DNA from: Choanephora cucurbitarum | Lineage: Eukaryota > Mucoromycota > Mucoromycetes > Mucorales > Choanephoraceae | Assembly (NCBI GenBank): GCA_025331435.1 | Contig: JAIWNI010000012.1 | Location: forward strand, 372,001 to 436,000 | Length of the DNA: 64,000 nt | Direction: 5' to 3' | Shown here: piece by piece, positions 50,578 through 62,400 of the stretch | Layout of the letters: every line of letters begins with the position of its first letter | How positions within the stretch are numbered: position 1 is the first letter of the stretch | Notes under the pieces: generated by a model | Seen by the model: only the letters and a program-made list of their open reading frames with translations | Told to the model about the DNA's origin: nothing | The model's database searches: none | Position numbers and translations under genes: made by a program

Positions 50578-53184
50578 TCATTCTTCTTCATTCAGTCGAT
50601 GATAGTTTTCCAAGGCATGACATTTTTCATCACTCCAGTAAAAGAAGGACTTGCGATAGATTAAAGCCCAAATATAGGGTATAAAGAATTCAAAGGAACT
50701 TGGATCTTCTCTGTATTGAAATTTCAACTGAGGTAATACCTAAAACATAACACATGAGTTTCTTTGTGATTCTAGTCCTATAAGCTACTCACAATCCACT
50801 GTTGATTTGACCAGGTACGAGAGGCTTGTTCAATCAGCTGAAGTACTTCACTGGAAGAAGGTGCTTTTAAGTTAGCCTCGAATACGCGGGTATTAAAGTG
50901 TTGAATGACTTCTTCTAGATTATGCACTAAATCCATAAAACGTGGATGAGATTTAAATGGCATAAAGATTTCTTTCTTCTGTAACAAGGCATACACCAGT
51001 TGAGCATTGTGTTTCAGTCTATATCTTAAGGCTGTATGTATGACTTCCAACAATAAAACTAAAAGATCTTCATAGACTGAGCCATCAGTTGTCTCTGTTG
51101 ATTTGGAATACCGTCTGGCCAAGACCTCAAAAAAGCTACCAAGGAATCAGTCGAATGGTCTGCTCCCTTATCAATCGATACTCTACCTAATCAAACGTTG
51201 TGCTACATAGGCATGCATTTCGAGAATGGTACTAGACATGTTGGAGAGAATAGCTAGAGCATTGGTATGAAGATAGATATCTCTATGATGAGATAGATTC
51301 AGTTGAAGTGCACGAATAAGCACTAAGATGACAAGACCACCTAAAGAGATAGACTTCAAGAGAGGTCGTTCTGTAAGCCAGGGTAGTTGATTGACTGTCT
51401 GTAGAAAGAATGAGTGAATTGACTTGTACAAACAGGGCTGTCATTACCACTTTATGCAATGCCTCATTATTCACATCGTCCTCACTTAAGATCAATAAAA
51501 TCAACAATAACATATAGAGTTGAGCATAATTAGCCTTGGCTTCCATTGATTCATAGATCAATTTGAGGATAGGCAAATACTGCAATACGATGAGTATAGG
51601 CTACAACCTGGTTCAATCCAAATGACTTACTATTGTCTCTTGATCTGTTCTTGAAAGTACAAACACACGAAAGGACTCGTTTTCCTTCAGAATCAAATAG
51701 AACAAAATCATCCTTTCTTCTACATGAATAGAAGCACTAAAGATATCCAGCAGATCTTTAAATGAGATCAAATGCATTCTTCTATCCTGTCCATCCAGAT
51801 CGCTTGAAATCACTAAAGACCAATAGTCAGTCTATCTAGTCTATCAATCCTGTCTTTCCAATTTACCATGATGATCACTCAGATTAGCCAAAGCAAATCG
51901 ATAGGCTTTTATCCAAGCTTGATTCAGATCAGACTCAGGTTGAGTGCCCAGCAAGAGCAAGAGCAACAGACTTCGATCAGCCACCGGTATGGCCTCTGGA
52001 TCCAAGGTGGATGTGGATGCTCGACCCGAAAAGAAATAGTTATAAGCAGTATACATTACACTGGAGGACTGAGGAGGTGCAGTCTTTTGACCAATCATGT
52101 TTTCCAGCAATCGGGCTACAATTGTCTCTGCTCGGTTGGCAAATTTGGACATCAAGATATTCAGAAAGTAGTTGTTTGCTTGAGATAATTTGGATTGATG
52201 CAGTTGAGTCGAACAGAACACAATTAGGGTATTCAATACTTCCGTATAGAATTCATAAGTGGAATGGTTGAAACTATAAACTGAGATGAGCAAACAGAAT
52301 CGCCCTTTGATGTCTCTACTTATACCATCTTACCATGGATCCATATTGATCAAAATATACAGTAACGACTCCATCAACATCTCTCCATATGTTGTCTTGT
52401 TGATATCATCTTCTAGCTGATACACAATCTCCTGGTTGGTCAAATTAGCTGCGAATTGTTTCATAAATGCCTGTGTTAAGAATAATGCATTGAACACTTC
52501 AATAGGGATAGATCTAATTGGATAATCAGTTGCATGTAATATAAGATAGAGCCAGCCAGCCTACTTTACTCATATTGATTGGATTGTAAATCTTTTAGTA
52601 GTTCAAGTAAGTGGAGAATTAACTTGTTGAAATTGTGTGTCTTTGGATTATTAGCAGCTAATTTATAGAGCATAAGATCTCTTTTCTTTCTTTTTCTTTT
52701 CTCTTTTTTCTTACCGAGATCGATCGACAATCCCAATGTAGTCATCTCTAGATCATAGGCACTCTGTCTATTGAAATGTATGAGGTAAGAGAAAATAGAG
52801 TTAAAAACAAGATATTTACGCGCTATGTAAGGTAGGGTATTTCTCTAGAGTCAAAAAAGTCAAGTCATCTATCTCGGTCAAGGAACAAAGGGGTCGAATG
52901 CCAGCTAGTTGAGAAGGTGAAAAGAAAGGATGATGTTGCTCAGCCAAGGGATGAGTACGATGACTAGTGTATTTGGTGGTGGGTGTAGTAGGTGATTGTA
53001 AGCTTAAACTCGAGAAAGGTACATCGATAGATTGTGAATGGGATAATAAAGGTGGTGGTGGTGGCTGCTGTTGCTTTTGCTGTGATGGCGAAGGTTTGTT
53101 CTCAGTAAATACGAAATTAGAAGGCCTTCTTGTAGTGGGTGGTGGAGCAGTGATAGTGCTTGAAAGGGTAGAAGGTGGATCCAT
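50578..53184 (-). CDS. dymeclin
   Basis: A multi-exon minus-strand gene. The first exon is 53184-52820 and the last is 50739-50578; at least eight exons lie between. The first exon encodes a Pro/Ser/Gln-rich leader not typical of animal dymeclin. Conserved blocks follow in family order: HVEERMILFYLILKENESFRVFVLSRTD, LYMLLLILLILSEDD, SLGGLVILVLIRALQLNLSHHRDIYLHTNALAILSNMS, and LVYALLQKKEIF. The ending includes FEFFIPYIWALIY near residue 35 of the last exon. Dymeclin is a Golgi-associated protein linked to vesicle trafficking. Hydrophobic helices in the middle are family features and are not strong membrane spans. Internal exon borders were not all resolved. Confidence 0.88.
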
Positions 53185-53450
53185 TGGTATTTTAAAAAGC
53201 AAAAAAATAAAGAAATGAAATCTATTTTTGTATAGTTTCTATTTATAAAAAAAAACAAATTAGCTTTTTTTCCCTTTTGGAAAATGAGCATTTTGTTAGG
53301 TATGTATAAGCAACATGATGAAGGTTCTAAGTAAGCGAGCTATCTGTATTTGCTAATTCAAACAACCAAGCTTGAAAAATAAGCTTGGACCTGAGCAAAG
53401 TAATGCTTTCCTTTTTTGGAAAACAATCAAGATTATCATGCAGTTAGGTG
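53185..53450. other. dymeclin promoter region
   Basis: 266 bp between the dymeclin start and the inverted-repeat element. It is AT-rich and nothing specific was seen. Confidence 0.5.
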
Positions 53451-53603
53451 GGTTAGCTATATCCACCTCACAAAAATTTCTTTGAGAGCTGGCACCTCAC
53501 TTTTTTTATCTCGCCCAATCATTTATCTTTATTTTACAGATTTTAGTAAATCCTCTTACTTTTCTACACCTCACTTTCTTGTGTTTACAGCCGACTTGCT
53601 TTT
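53451..53603 (+). repeat. left arm of inverted repeat
   Basis: 153-bp arm beginning GGTTAGCTATATCC and ending GACTTGCTTTT. It contains three CACCTCAC octamers. Confidence 0.9.
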
Positions 53604-53963
53604 TCTGTCTTTTTCTGCTATGAATCAAAAGCATCTCTCAACTCCCAGGTTAATGCCTTTCATCTCAGAGGGTGTTTATGAATTTCCTGAGGTCATTATC
53701 TACTTGAGATGTAGACAAAAATCATATTGTATATGAGTCCTACTAAAGCAAGTGTATCATTTTTAGTTGAGTTTGTTCAAATGTATAATGTTTAGAAGGC
53801 TATTTTCTTTCAGTTATTTCATGCATTTTTTTTAATCTTCACTGAAAATCTAAATAACACAACAGGCTTGAAGCTGACTGATTACACACTATACATTTAT
53901 TTTACGTTTTATTCCAACAATAGTGCACTTCGTTAAAAGCGAGTCAGTCAAGGTGCAACTGGC

Positions 53964-54116
53964 AAAAGCAAGTCGGCTGTAAACACAAGAAAGTGAGGTG
54001 TAGAAAAGTAAGAGGATTTACTAAAATCTGTAAAATAAAGATAAATGATTGGGCGAGATAAAAAAAGTGAGGTGCCAGCTCTCAAAGAAATTTTTGTGAG
54101 GTGGATATAGCCAACC
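53964..54116 (-). repeat. right arm of inverted repeat
   Basis: Reverse complement of the left arm, 152 of 153 positions identical by eye, ending at GGATATAGCCAACC. Confidence 0.9.
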
Positions 54117-54560
54117 TGCATTTGATAAAATTTTGCTGCGCGAAGCTCAAATCTTTTTCTTTTTCTTTAACTTTGACGATATTCAGGTGCAAATTTTGGA
54201 GAACGAGCTAGAATGCAGACACGTTGTGTTTGTGTTGACGAAACGTGGAGTACGCTGAGGGACTTGAAAGGCATACCACCCGTGCTCAATCAGTTAACTT
54301 TAGGCTAGAATCCTTATCCCAAAGGGTTGACAGAGTGCTCTTTTGCTTAGAAGGTTGACAAAGCGCCCTTCTGATCAATAGGTTGACAAAGCGCCCTTTT
54401 GTTCAAAAGGCAAAAGACACACGCCAATAACTGAAACTGTCTTCCACAAACAGAAATATATTATGTTAGATCTATGATGAGCTTTGTTGTCTGCCTTTCT
54501 TCACATAAGAAGCGCGTTTATGGCAACCCACTCTGAGATCATGTTTATCTATATATTTTG
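54117..54560. other. spacer between MITE and nuclease-like gene
   Basis: 444 bp containing the 28-bp tandem repeats. The sequence just before 54576 (TTCAGCAG) resembles a splice acceptor, so an upstream exon of the next gene may lie here or may have been lost. Confidence 0.45.
54325..54408 (+). repeat. three 28-bp tandem repeats
   Basis: Three head-to-tail units (54325-54352, 54353-54380, 54381-54408), each starting GGTTGACA. Units 2 and 3 share GGTTGACAAAGCGCCCTT and are about 24/28 identical; unit 1 is more diverged. They lie between the MITE and the PD-(D/E)XK gene. Confidence 0.88.
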
Positions 54561-55146
54561 TACATAACTTCAGCAGTCCAGAAGAAGACAGACTTTGATT
54601 TGGTACACATCAAGCGACCAGACGTTCTGCTGTTGTCTGAAGATGGTGTTGAGCTCGGCAATGGTGAGGTGAAGCCATTTGGTGCTAGCCCAAAGGAAGT
54701 AGAAGAAGATGAGGCCCGAGTGCCGGAAATGATGAAGCAACAGCTTCACAGACGCCTGGTGTCATCAAGATCTACCAAAGAGCACCAGGCCTTTGGCATA
54801 AATTTTGTAGGCGACCAAGTCACTTTGAGCAGTCTTTCTTTTCCTGGCTATAAGTATAGCATAGTTGGTCAGTTCAAACTGCCAACATTTGAAGATTCTT
54901 GCTCGGTGATGGAGCACGCTGTCGAGATCATGACGGCATTTCAGGTAAACATAGCTTCCCGATATGAACTATAACTATTGCTGACCACTTTTGTCTTTAA
55001 AGGCTTTGGTAAAAAGCACCATTCCTGTTTGCGATGAAGAAGAAGAAGAGGAAGAAATAGAAGAAGAAGAGGAAGAAAAGAAGTACTTGGATGTCAATTT
55101 AGGTGATCTCAAGCCTACCATCCTTTTTGTTAAAGACGATAATTAG
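54561..55146 (+). CDS. PD-(D/E)XK nuclease-like protein, 5' end uncertain
   Basis: Two supported exons: open to 54944, then 55003-55146. The motif KRPDVLLLSEDGVELGNGEVKPF has the D-(x)n-E-x-K arrangement of PD-(D/E)XK nucleases, followed by an acidic helix and MMKQQLHRRL. Two short strands follow (AFGINFVGDQVTLSSLSF, YKYSIVGQFKLP). The second exon encodes a Glu-rich stretch and ends PTILFVKDDN. The N terminus is probably missing or encoded in an upstream exon. I do not recognise a named family. Inference: a restriction-endonuclease-fold protein, possibly of transposon origin given the MITE upstream and the LINE downstream. Confidence 0.55.
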
Positions 55147-55419
55147 TTCCTTTTTCCTTTCTTTTATATCTTATCCTATGTAATATATATATATATCCTT
55201 ATTTTTATCCATATTTACTTCTTAAGATTGATATGTAAAAGACACAAAGACTTCCTTGCTTTTCTTTTTTTTTCTTGAGAATAGGATATTAGATTTAAAA
55301 GTTTATTACTTAAAAGAGCAGACATACTAAAATTACAAAAAGGTATATCTTTGTCATTTAGAGTCTTGATAAATGACATAAATTTATTTTGGTTTGTCGA
55401 AAAAAAAAAGAAAAGAAAA

Positions 55420-58400
55420 GAGAACAACACTCTTAACTGTCGTAGTATTGCTAAGACAGTCAACCCCAACGTTCGTTCATCTTTCATCCGCCATTTGCGC
55501 AAACACTCCTTTGATATTCTAGCTCTTCAAGAAACACACACTGACGATGTGCTCTTGCAACAAACACTTTATCAACAATTCCAAGCTTAAAACAGCATCT
55601 GGCCCGCTCACTGCGGTCTGATCTGTTTTCACCCAGATATTGAATTTTCTAACTCTTTTATTGATTGCTGTGGTCGTCTTACCAACACATCCATCACCCA
55701 TCGCTCAAATCTTTTTGATCCATCCACCCTCACTGTAGTCTATTTCCCTGCCGATAGTGGTGAAAGATCCACCTTTCTCACCTCAGCCTCTATTGCTACC
55801 TTCTTTCCACCCAAACCATCACGTCAAGTGATTCTGGGTGATTTTAACTATTCATATGCCAACCACTTCCTTAGTCTTCCTTGTAGAGCGCCCCAAGAAT
55901 GGCTTGAGTATATTGATCGGTTTTTTGTAGATACCATCACTTCTATTGGCCAGCTTGCATTGCCCACCTTTCATAACCATAGAGGTACTTCTTGTATCGA
56001 TTACGGTTTTACTACAAAAGATATGCTTTCAAGTGTCCTGTATAATCGCAATCAAGTTGACTTTTTGCCAATTGGATGGACAAATCATAGGCTACTCTCA
56101 CTACGCCTCCGTCTCCAGTCATCATCCTCTCCTTCTTCCTCTGCTACCTCTATAGATAACGGTTTCTGGAAAGCGCACCCTCGACTAGCCAAGGATGTTA
56201 CCTTTCAGGTGAAGCTGAAATCCCGCTTGTCCGAGGTAGTAGCTAGTTTTCCTTTATATCTTTCTACCTCCCTTAAATGGGAACATTTGAAGCATGTCAC
56301 TGCCAAAACAGCAAGAGTGTATTCTCGCCGTCAAGCGTATACCCTTTCTCGCGCCGAAGCTCTGCTCCAAAGAAAGCGGTCTAAGATTGAATTGAACTTA
56401 ATCCGCGATCCATCTTTGTACTCTAAACTTTCTCTCTTGTTGCAAGTAGTACAAGAGCAACTGCCATCTTTACAACATTACCATGTTGAAAACTTGGCTT
56501 TGAAGGCGGGTATCCGATGGCGTGAAAAAGGAGAACTTTCTGCAGGATACCTTAAGCGAACTGCCTCGGCAAGACTCTCTAATTTCATTATCCCCCCACT
56601 CCAGCATCCAGCTTTGAACCGTGTTTGTCAAACCAAAGAGGAAATGCTTGATTCAGCTTTTATCTTTTATGATAAACTCTATTCTCCGGCACCAATAGAC
56701 GTCGATGCTGTTGAATCTCTTTTGAACTCAATACCTTCATCGGCTCATATTTCAGATTCTGATTCTAACTTACTACTTGAGAGGATTGCTTTTGATGAAT
56801 TAGTCGACACCTTTTCCCATTGTCCTTCTACAAGCAGCCCCGGATTAGATGGATTACCTTACGAAATCATCAAGCTGATTGTAGTCCATCCATCCTGCCG
56901 CAAAATTGCCCTGCAGGTTTTCAATGACGCCTTACTCTATGGCATCTTTCCTCCGTCTTGGTCGTCTACTTCTGTTTGTCTATTGCCGAAAAAGGGAGAT
57001 TTGACAGATCTAAAGAATTGGCGTCCAATTTCCTTAATCAACACTGATGCGAAGGTTTTCACCCGTATCCTGAATGCGCGCTTTCTTTTAGTTGCAGATG
57101 ACCTAATCAATCCCTACCAGTCTGGTTTTGTTCGAGGCCGGTTCATCGCTGACAACGGTCTTTTGATGAAGTTGCTGATGGAGCATGCCCGCCTCACTCA
57201 CTCCCCTGCGATCGCTCTACTTTTGGATCAAGAGAAAGCCTACGATCGGGTACATCCCCATTATCTACAGCTTGTACTGGAACGTTTTGGTTTTCCTTCC
57301 GCAATCATTAACAGCATCACCTCGATCTTCTTCTCCACTCAATTGTTTGTCAATGTCAACGGATTTCACTCATCTTCTGTCTTACAAAGGCGAGGCCTAC
57401 GACAGGGAGATTCGCTCTCGCCGGTTCTGTTCAACCTGGCTCTCGAACCTCTCTTGAGGTCTATTCTTTCCGCCCCACTTTTGAACACAATTTCTCTGCC
57501 TTCTCCTTTGACGTTGTCACTAACTCTTGAGTTGGGTCCGATTAAATTGCTCGCCTACGCCGATGATGTCCCCTGTTTTCTCAACAATAACAACGAACTC
57601 CAACACTTTCTCTCCTTGTTGTCTACCTACTCCAGGGCTTCCAACGCATAAGTCAACTATCACAAGACTCAGGCTCTTTCCTTGTCTGGTATTCGAAGTC
57701 GATTTATGACCAATTTGGCTTCTCCCTTAACGGAGGGCCACATTACTCAATGGCATGACTCTTCTTCTGTTGGTCCTATCATTTACTTGGGTTATCCCTT
57801 GTTCACCTCCTCTCACCAGCGAGACTTTTTTCTCTCCTCTTTGCTTAAGAAGATCAGTGCTGCTTGTTATATCCATAAAGGTCGTCAATTATCAGTTCGA
57901 GACCGAGTCACCGTGACGAACTCGCTGATTCTATCGAAGCTATGGTATGTTCTCCGTGTGGTCTCAGTACTTTTGCCCTTCTTCAATAACCTCTGATCCA
58001 TTATTTCGGCATTCATATCATACCGCATTTTTCCACGGCTGAGCTACTTTACTATGTGCCTGCCAAGATCGAAAGGCGGCTTAGGTTTGCTGAACGCACA
58101 ACAACAACAGGGCACTCTCCAACTTAGATGGTTAGTTCCACTCCTTGCCGATTTTCAAATTGACACTGTGTCATCAGCCTTTTCTTTGGATCCTGATTCT
58201 ACTGCAATTTCCTCTATCGTCTTGACCCGTATGTTGAATTTCTTTCATCATCATGTTTCAGACTCTCTGGATTATCGCTTACCCTTCTTGTTCCCTGCTC
58301 TACGCTCACAGCCGCTCAGAAATATCAACAGCGCCTTTTTGTTGCCTTTCAGAGCTTTGGACTCTCTGTTACACCTGTTTAGAACGGTCGTTGTCACTGC

Positions 58401-59450
58401 TGCCACCTGCCTCACTTTGTCATTGTCATCAGTTGTCACACCGAGTACTTTAACTCATATCCCCAAACAGCTTTACTCTCTTCGGGTGTCATTCTTGTAC
58501 GAGCATAATCCTGAAAGGGATTCCTGCCTTCGTCCTATTGCCTCTCGCACGCGCCTGGTTCGTTACCCTACTTTGTGCAGACGCTTACATCGAATGGTCA
58601 GTACTAATGTCATCAAGTTCGCCGAATTCCTCATCCGTGCCTTTATTCCTCCTCGTTTTGCTGCTTTAGGCTGTCATCCTTTTACGCCTGTCTCTGATCA
58701 TCGTCTCTTTGACCTACATCCGTTCCTCTCTTGCCTCCTTTTGGACTGGCCATCTTCTGTTTCTCTGCTCACAAGACCACTCTACCGGAGTATGTGCTTG
58801 CCTACTACCGCCAAGCCATCCACTCTCCCCTCTTCACCGATGAAATCTTGGAAGTTCTTTTGGCAGATTCCTCTATCCCACCATGCTCGTACCATCTGGT
58901 TCCGTACTATCCATGGAAAGATCCCTACTCGGAAAATCATGCATGAACGGCTCCAGTCTAAATTTCCTTCTCCGGCCTGTCCAGTTTGTAATCATGCAGT
59001 GGAGGACTTTGACCATTTTGTCTTTTCTTGCCCACCGAAACTCCAGATCTGGCAGAGAGTGTGGCATACTTTCTTTGATAGCTCTGTAGATTTGTCTGTT
59101 GACAACCTTTCGTTGAAACAAGCCATCCTCAAGCTCGAATTTCCATCTCTTTCCGCCTCTTCTCACCCGTCCTCTCATTTCGCTTCCCTGCTTATCGGCT
59201 TTACTTTACAGAGTATATGGCGCGCTTATTGGACTCTTGTTTTTGAAAATTGTCCCTTCTCACCTGAGACTGTTTACACCACAATTCTTGCTTTCACTCA
59301 TACCGCTAACCAAGAGTTCCTTATTGCCAAGGGCATCCCACATCGTCCTTTTCCCCCATTTTTACTTGATGACCATGTTTAGACATCCCTTTTTAGTGTT
59401 CATCTTCTATTATACTTTTATTTTCTTACATAACTAACCAAAACACAAAG
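55420..59450 (+). mobile_element. nearly full-length LINE with EN-RT ORF2
   Basis: One reading frame runs from about 55414 to the stop at 59380-59382. It is interrupted only by in-frame stops at 55588 (TAA), 57649 (TAA) and 57994 (TGA). An AP-endonuclease domain (LALQETHTDD, VILGDFNYSY, SCIDYGF) precedes a reverse transcriptase. The RT shows NWRPISLINTDAKVFTRIL, LLLDQEKAYDRV, GLRQGDSLSPVLFN and the catalytic LLAYADD. A C-terminal zinc-binding motif (CPVCNHAVEDFDHFVFSCP) follows. No ORF1 was found, so the 5' end is probably truncated or the element lacks ORF1. Element borders are approximate; no clear poly(A) tail or target-site duplication was identified. Confidence 0.87.
55425..59382 (+). 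pseudogene. LINE ORF2 with three nonsense codons
   Basis: About 1,320 codons of endonuclease plus reverse transcriptase in a single frame without any frameshift. The three stops separate an endonuclease start, a long EN-RT segment (55828-57651 region), a short segment and the C-terminal 440-residue part. All three stops could come from single C-to-T changes (CAA to TAA, CGA to TGA). This fits recent inactivation by cytosine deamination or a RIP-like process, but the ancestral codons are not known from this window. Confidence 0.8.
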
Positions 59451-62400
59451 CCCCCTAAAAACATTTCAAAATGACAAAACCTAAAACCATAGTTGCGACT
59501 TGCCGTGCAAGTACTTAATAAAAGTAAGCCATTGTGCCCCTAAAAAACAAGCTTACGTCGTGGAGGGCTAGAAAATTCAGTGAACGTGTTTTGCCAGTTT
59601 GAATGATAAAAGTGTCCTTTTTATTTCTTCTGATATATAAGATAAGTTAGCGGAGGCCGTCTTTTAAGTCTGAATAAGATCTAAGATGGTGAGATTGACA
59701 TGGTTTTTTTTTCCTCATCATGTTTTGTTAAAGACAAGAATTGATAGCTGGTGAAAAAATCGCTCCAGATTTATTTCTCTGCATGATACCAACTTGCTTG
59801 AGTTGGGGGAGAAAGAGACGAAATTTTCAAAGAAAGAGCATTTAAATATGATAAATGGGAGGGGGTAGAAAGTAAAGAAATCAAACGTGCATAGCGAACG
59901 GGAAGGATTTCTTGTATTTTCTTAACAGTACTATCCCTTATTTCATTTAGGAACTGAACACGCAAACAGCTTCGAAAAAGAAAATGTTACATGGTATCGA
60001 TGTTCATTTTATTGTAATACAAAGACTATAAGTTTTGATCAGTGTTGTGTCTAAAGGACACATATTATCAGTCAAAGGCTTTCAAATCAAACATTATTCT
60101 TACCTTCTTGAGCCTCTCCGAAGCTTTGCTTACCTTGCTAAATGAGACATCACTATCACTAGTTTTATAAAACGACAGTAAGCCCAATAGTAGCTAACTC
60201 TCTAGTCGCAACCTTTTCTTCAACTTCTTCTCAGTCGCTTCAGCATTTGTGGTTTCCAAAAGTACTTTGGTTCAATGTCGGTGGTTAACACGCTAAGTTT
60301 TCCTTAGTATTACACCACTTCTTTTTAATCTTTAGCTTGCAACGTTTGTGTTGTTGTAAAAATTCTAAACATTTCTTCACAATCCCACGAGGATTTTGTT
60401 TAGGTGGGTTTTTGACTTGGCTTGCTTTCTATAGAAAAACTTGAAAACCAGATAAATGATAAAGAGAAAAGTATCAGTACGCCAGGGCTTGTAATCATAC
60501 ATCCTTAAGTCTATTTTTTAGATGATAGAATTAAATTTCAGATTGAGTTGTTCTGATCAAATTATACCAAATAGGTTGATTCTTTTTTAAAGTAGTTTGT
60601 ATTTTAGCGACAGAGATGCAGAGTCTTTGGGTACTTGAAAAAAACAAAATGTAATCTTAAGCAGAATTTGACTTGGAAAAGAAACTAAAACATGATGCTG
60701 GCTTTATAGTGTAAAGGGGGTTTTTTTTCAGAAATTCAAACCATAATGTTTCTCAAGAACATGAGCACTCTTGAGTAAAGCGACTATTGCATCTTAGACT
60801 AGTATTGCTTCTGTCTTCAATACAGTGTTTAGGATTTTACAGAAAATTGACCATCTAGACTTTTTTTTTCCTTTGAGTGAAGGAACCCTTTGGTTTTCAT
60901 AAATGAGAAAATCAATAATCAAAAGATGGTATTTCATTATAGAAGAAAACCTCTCTTTTTATTTGAAAAGCAGCAAGGTTCCTAAGCCATGGCTCGCTGC
61001 AGGGAAGAAAGATTTAAGACATTTAGCCTACCTGAGTTATAAGTAACATGAACCTGCATTATAATGATACGTATGCATAATATTGTCAACTGTGATCTAT
61101 ATGACCGGCCTTTTTCCTTTTTTTTTTATCTTTCAAGCAATAGATTGATAATGAAAAGACGAGCTACACCTATGCCCGTGAAGAGACAATCCAGCCGTGC
61201 AAAATTTGCATTGCAATTCTCTTACTATTCTTGTAGCAATAATTTGATAATACAATTGAATGTAATACAATTGTCAAAATCAATCTTCAGCTTTAAGCAC
61301 CGGAAAGGGCAGAAAGCTGATGGAACTGAACTAAAGAAGAACAAAAAAAGTATCTAGTATTGAACGATATTAACAGTAGAAAAGAAGCCAAATAGACTAA
61401 GAGCCATGATACAAAAAAAAAGCGATGTTTACATGCTATTTCAATACATAAATTAAAAAAAAGTAAATAACAAAGCATATGTACATTTATCAATCAATAA
61501 ACCAGCAGTATCTCTCATTTGTAGCAGATATTCAAGAAGTAAAGTAATATGTCACTCAACTTCAGTCGACAAGTTGATATGTATCCTATCAGATAGTTTC
61601 ATAAAAAATTGTCATTTTGATGTAGATTGTATTTCTTTTAGCAAACTGTGTATTTTACATAAAGAAAGATCTACGCAATTGAACGATAACAGGCATTTAT
61701 TAGAAATTAATGAAAGCATTGTCTTTCTTTTGTATAAACAAAACCTGCACAAAAAAAGAGCTTAATGTGCTAAAACTGATCTCTTTACATGATAGATCAG
61801 TTTCAATCCTTTACTATTTAAACCTATTCTCGCTTAACATTTGATTCTCAAGTAAATCGGTCTCAATCTTCTCTGACAATGCAGCGTGAATCTGCAAGCT
61901 AGTATTGTTTCCTTCTGTTGTCATTGATTCTATAAATACCTTCGTCTTTGTGGTGACCATTGCTAGAGAGACCTTTAAAAGGAAAACCACAAGCAATTAT
62001 GGTCTTTAGTGACACTCTTTGCTTTAGTTATCTATCAATTTTGCTCTGATTCTTTCTCTCTTTCCTTTTCTTTTTTTTTCTATAGAAGGAATTAGATCGC
62101 TCTTTGACGGAGTAGATTTGTTAGAGAACAGCAGAACTCTATCCAATATAGGTCATTTAATCCTGTTTAGTAACTTGAATGATATGGGGTTATCTATTAA
62201 AATCGAGACAATTAAGGTATCTTGTGTTACATCGATTTTTATTTTTTTTTTCTTTTTTTTAATCAAGCTGTGGATTTATTAATTTGACGCAATCACCAAA
62301 AAAGACAGAGAAAGTATCGCTAGCTCAGGATGATTCCCTCAATGAGATCGCTTTGATTTCTTCTTATAAAAGACTTTCCTTGAAGATATGATTCCCTTTC

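Larger units (their letters stand above)
53451..54116. mobile_element. MITE-like element with 153-bp terminal inverted repeats
   Basis: Arms at 53451-53603 and 53964-54116 are reverse complements over 153 bp. I find a single mismatch, at the fifth base (GGTTA versus GGTTG). The 360-bp interior is AT-rich and encodes no transposase. Each arm carries the octamer CACCTCAC three times (CCACCTCAC, GCACCTCAC, ACACCTCAC) at irregular spacing, like subterminal transposase-binding sites. TGCA occurs near both outer ends (about 53439-53442 and 54117-54120). It would be a 4-bp palindromic duplication, but the left boundary has extra bases (GTTAGGTG), so the duplication is uncertain. It is a non-autonomous DNA transposon by structure; superfamily not determined. 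Confidence 0.85.

Noticed and set aside
59771..59965. 64-codon minus-strand frame after the LINE
   Set aside because: Some coding-like composition, but no start context, partner exons or similarity.
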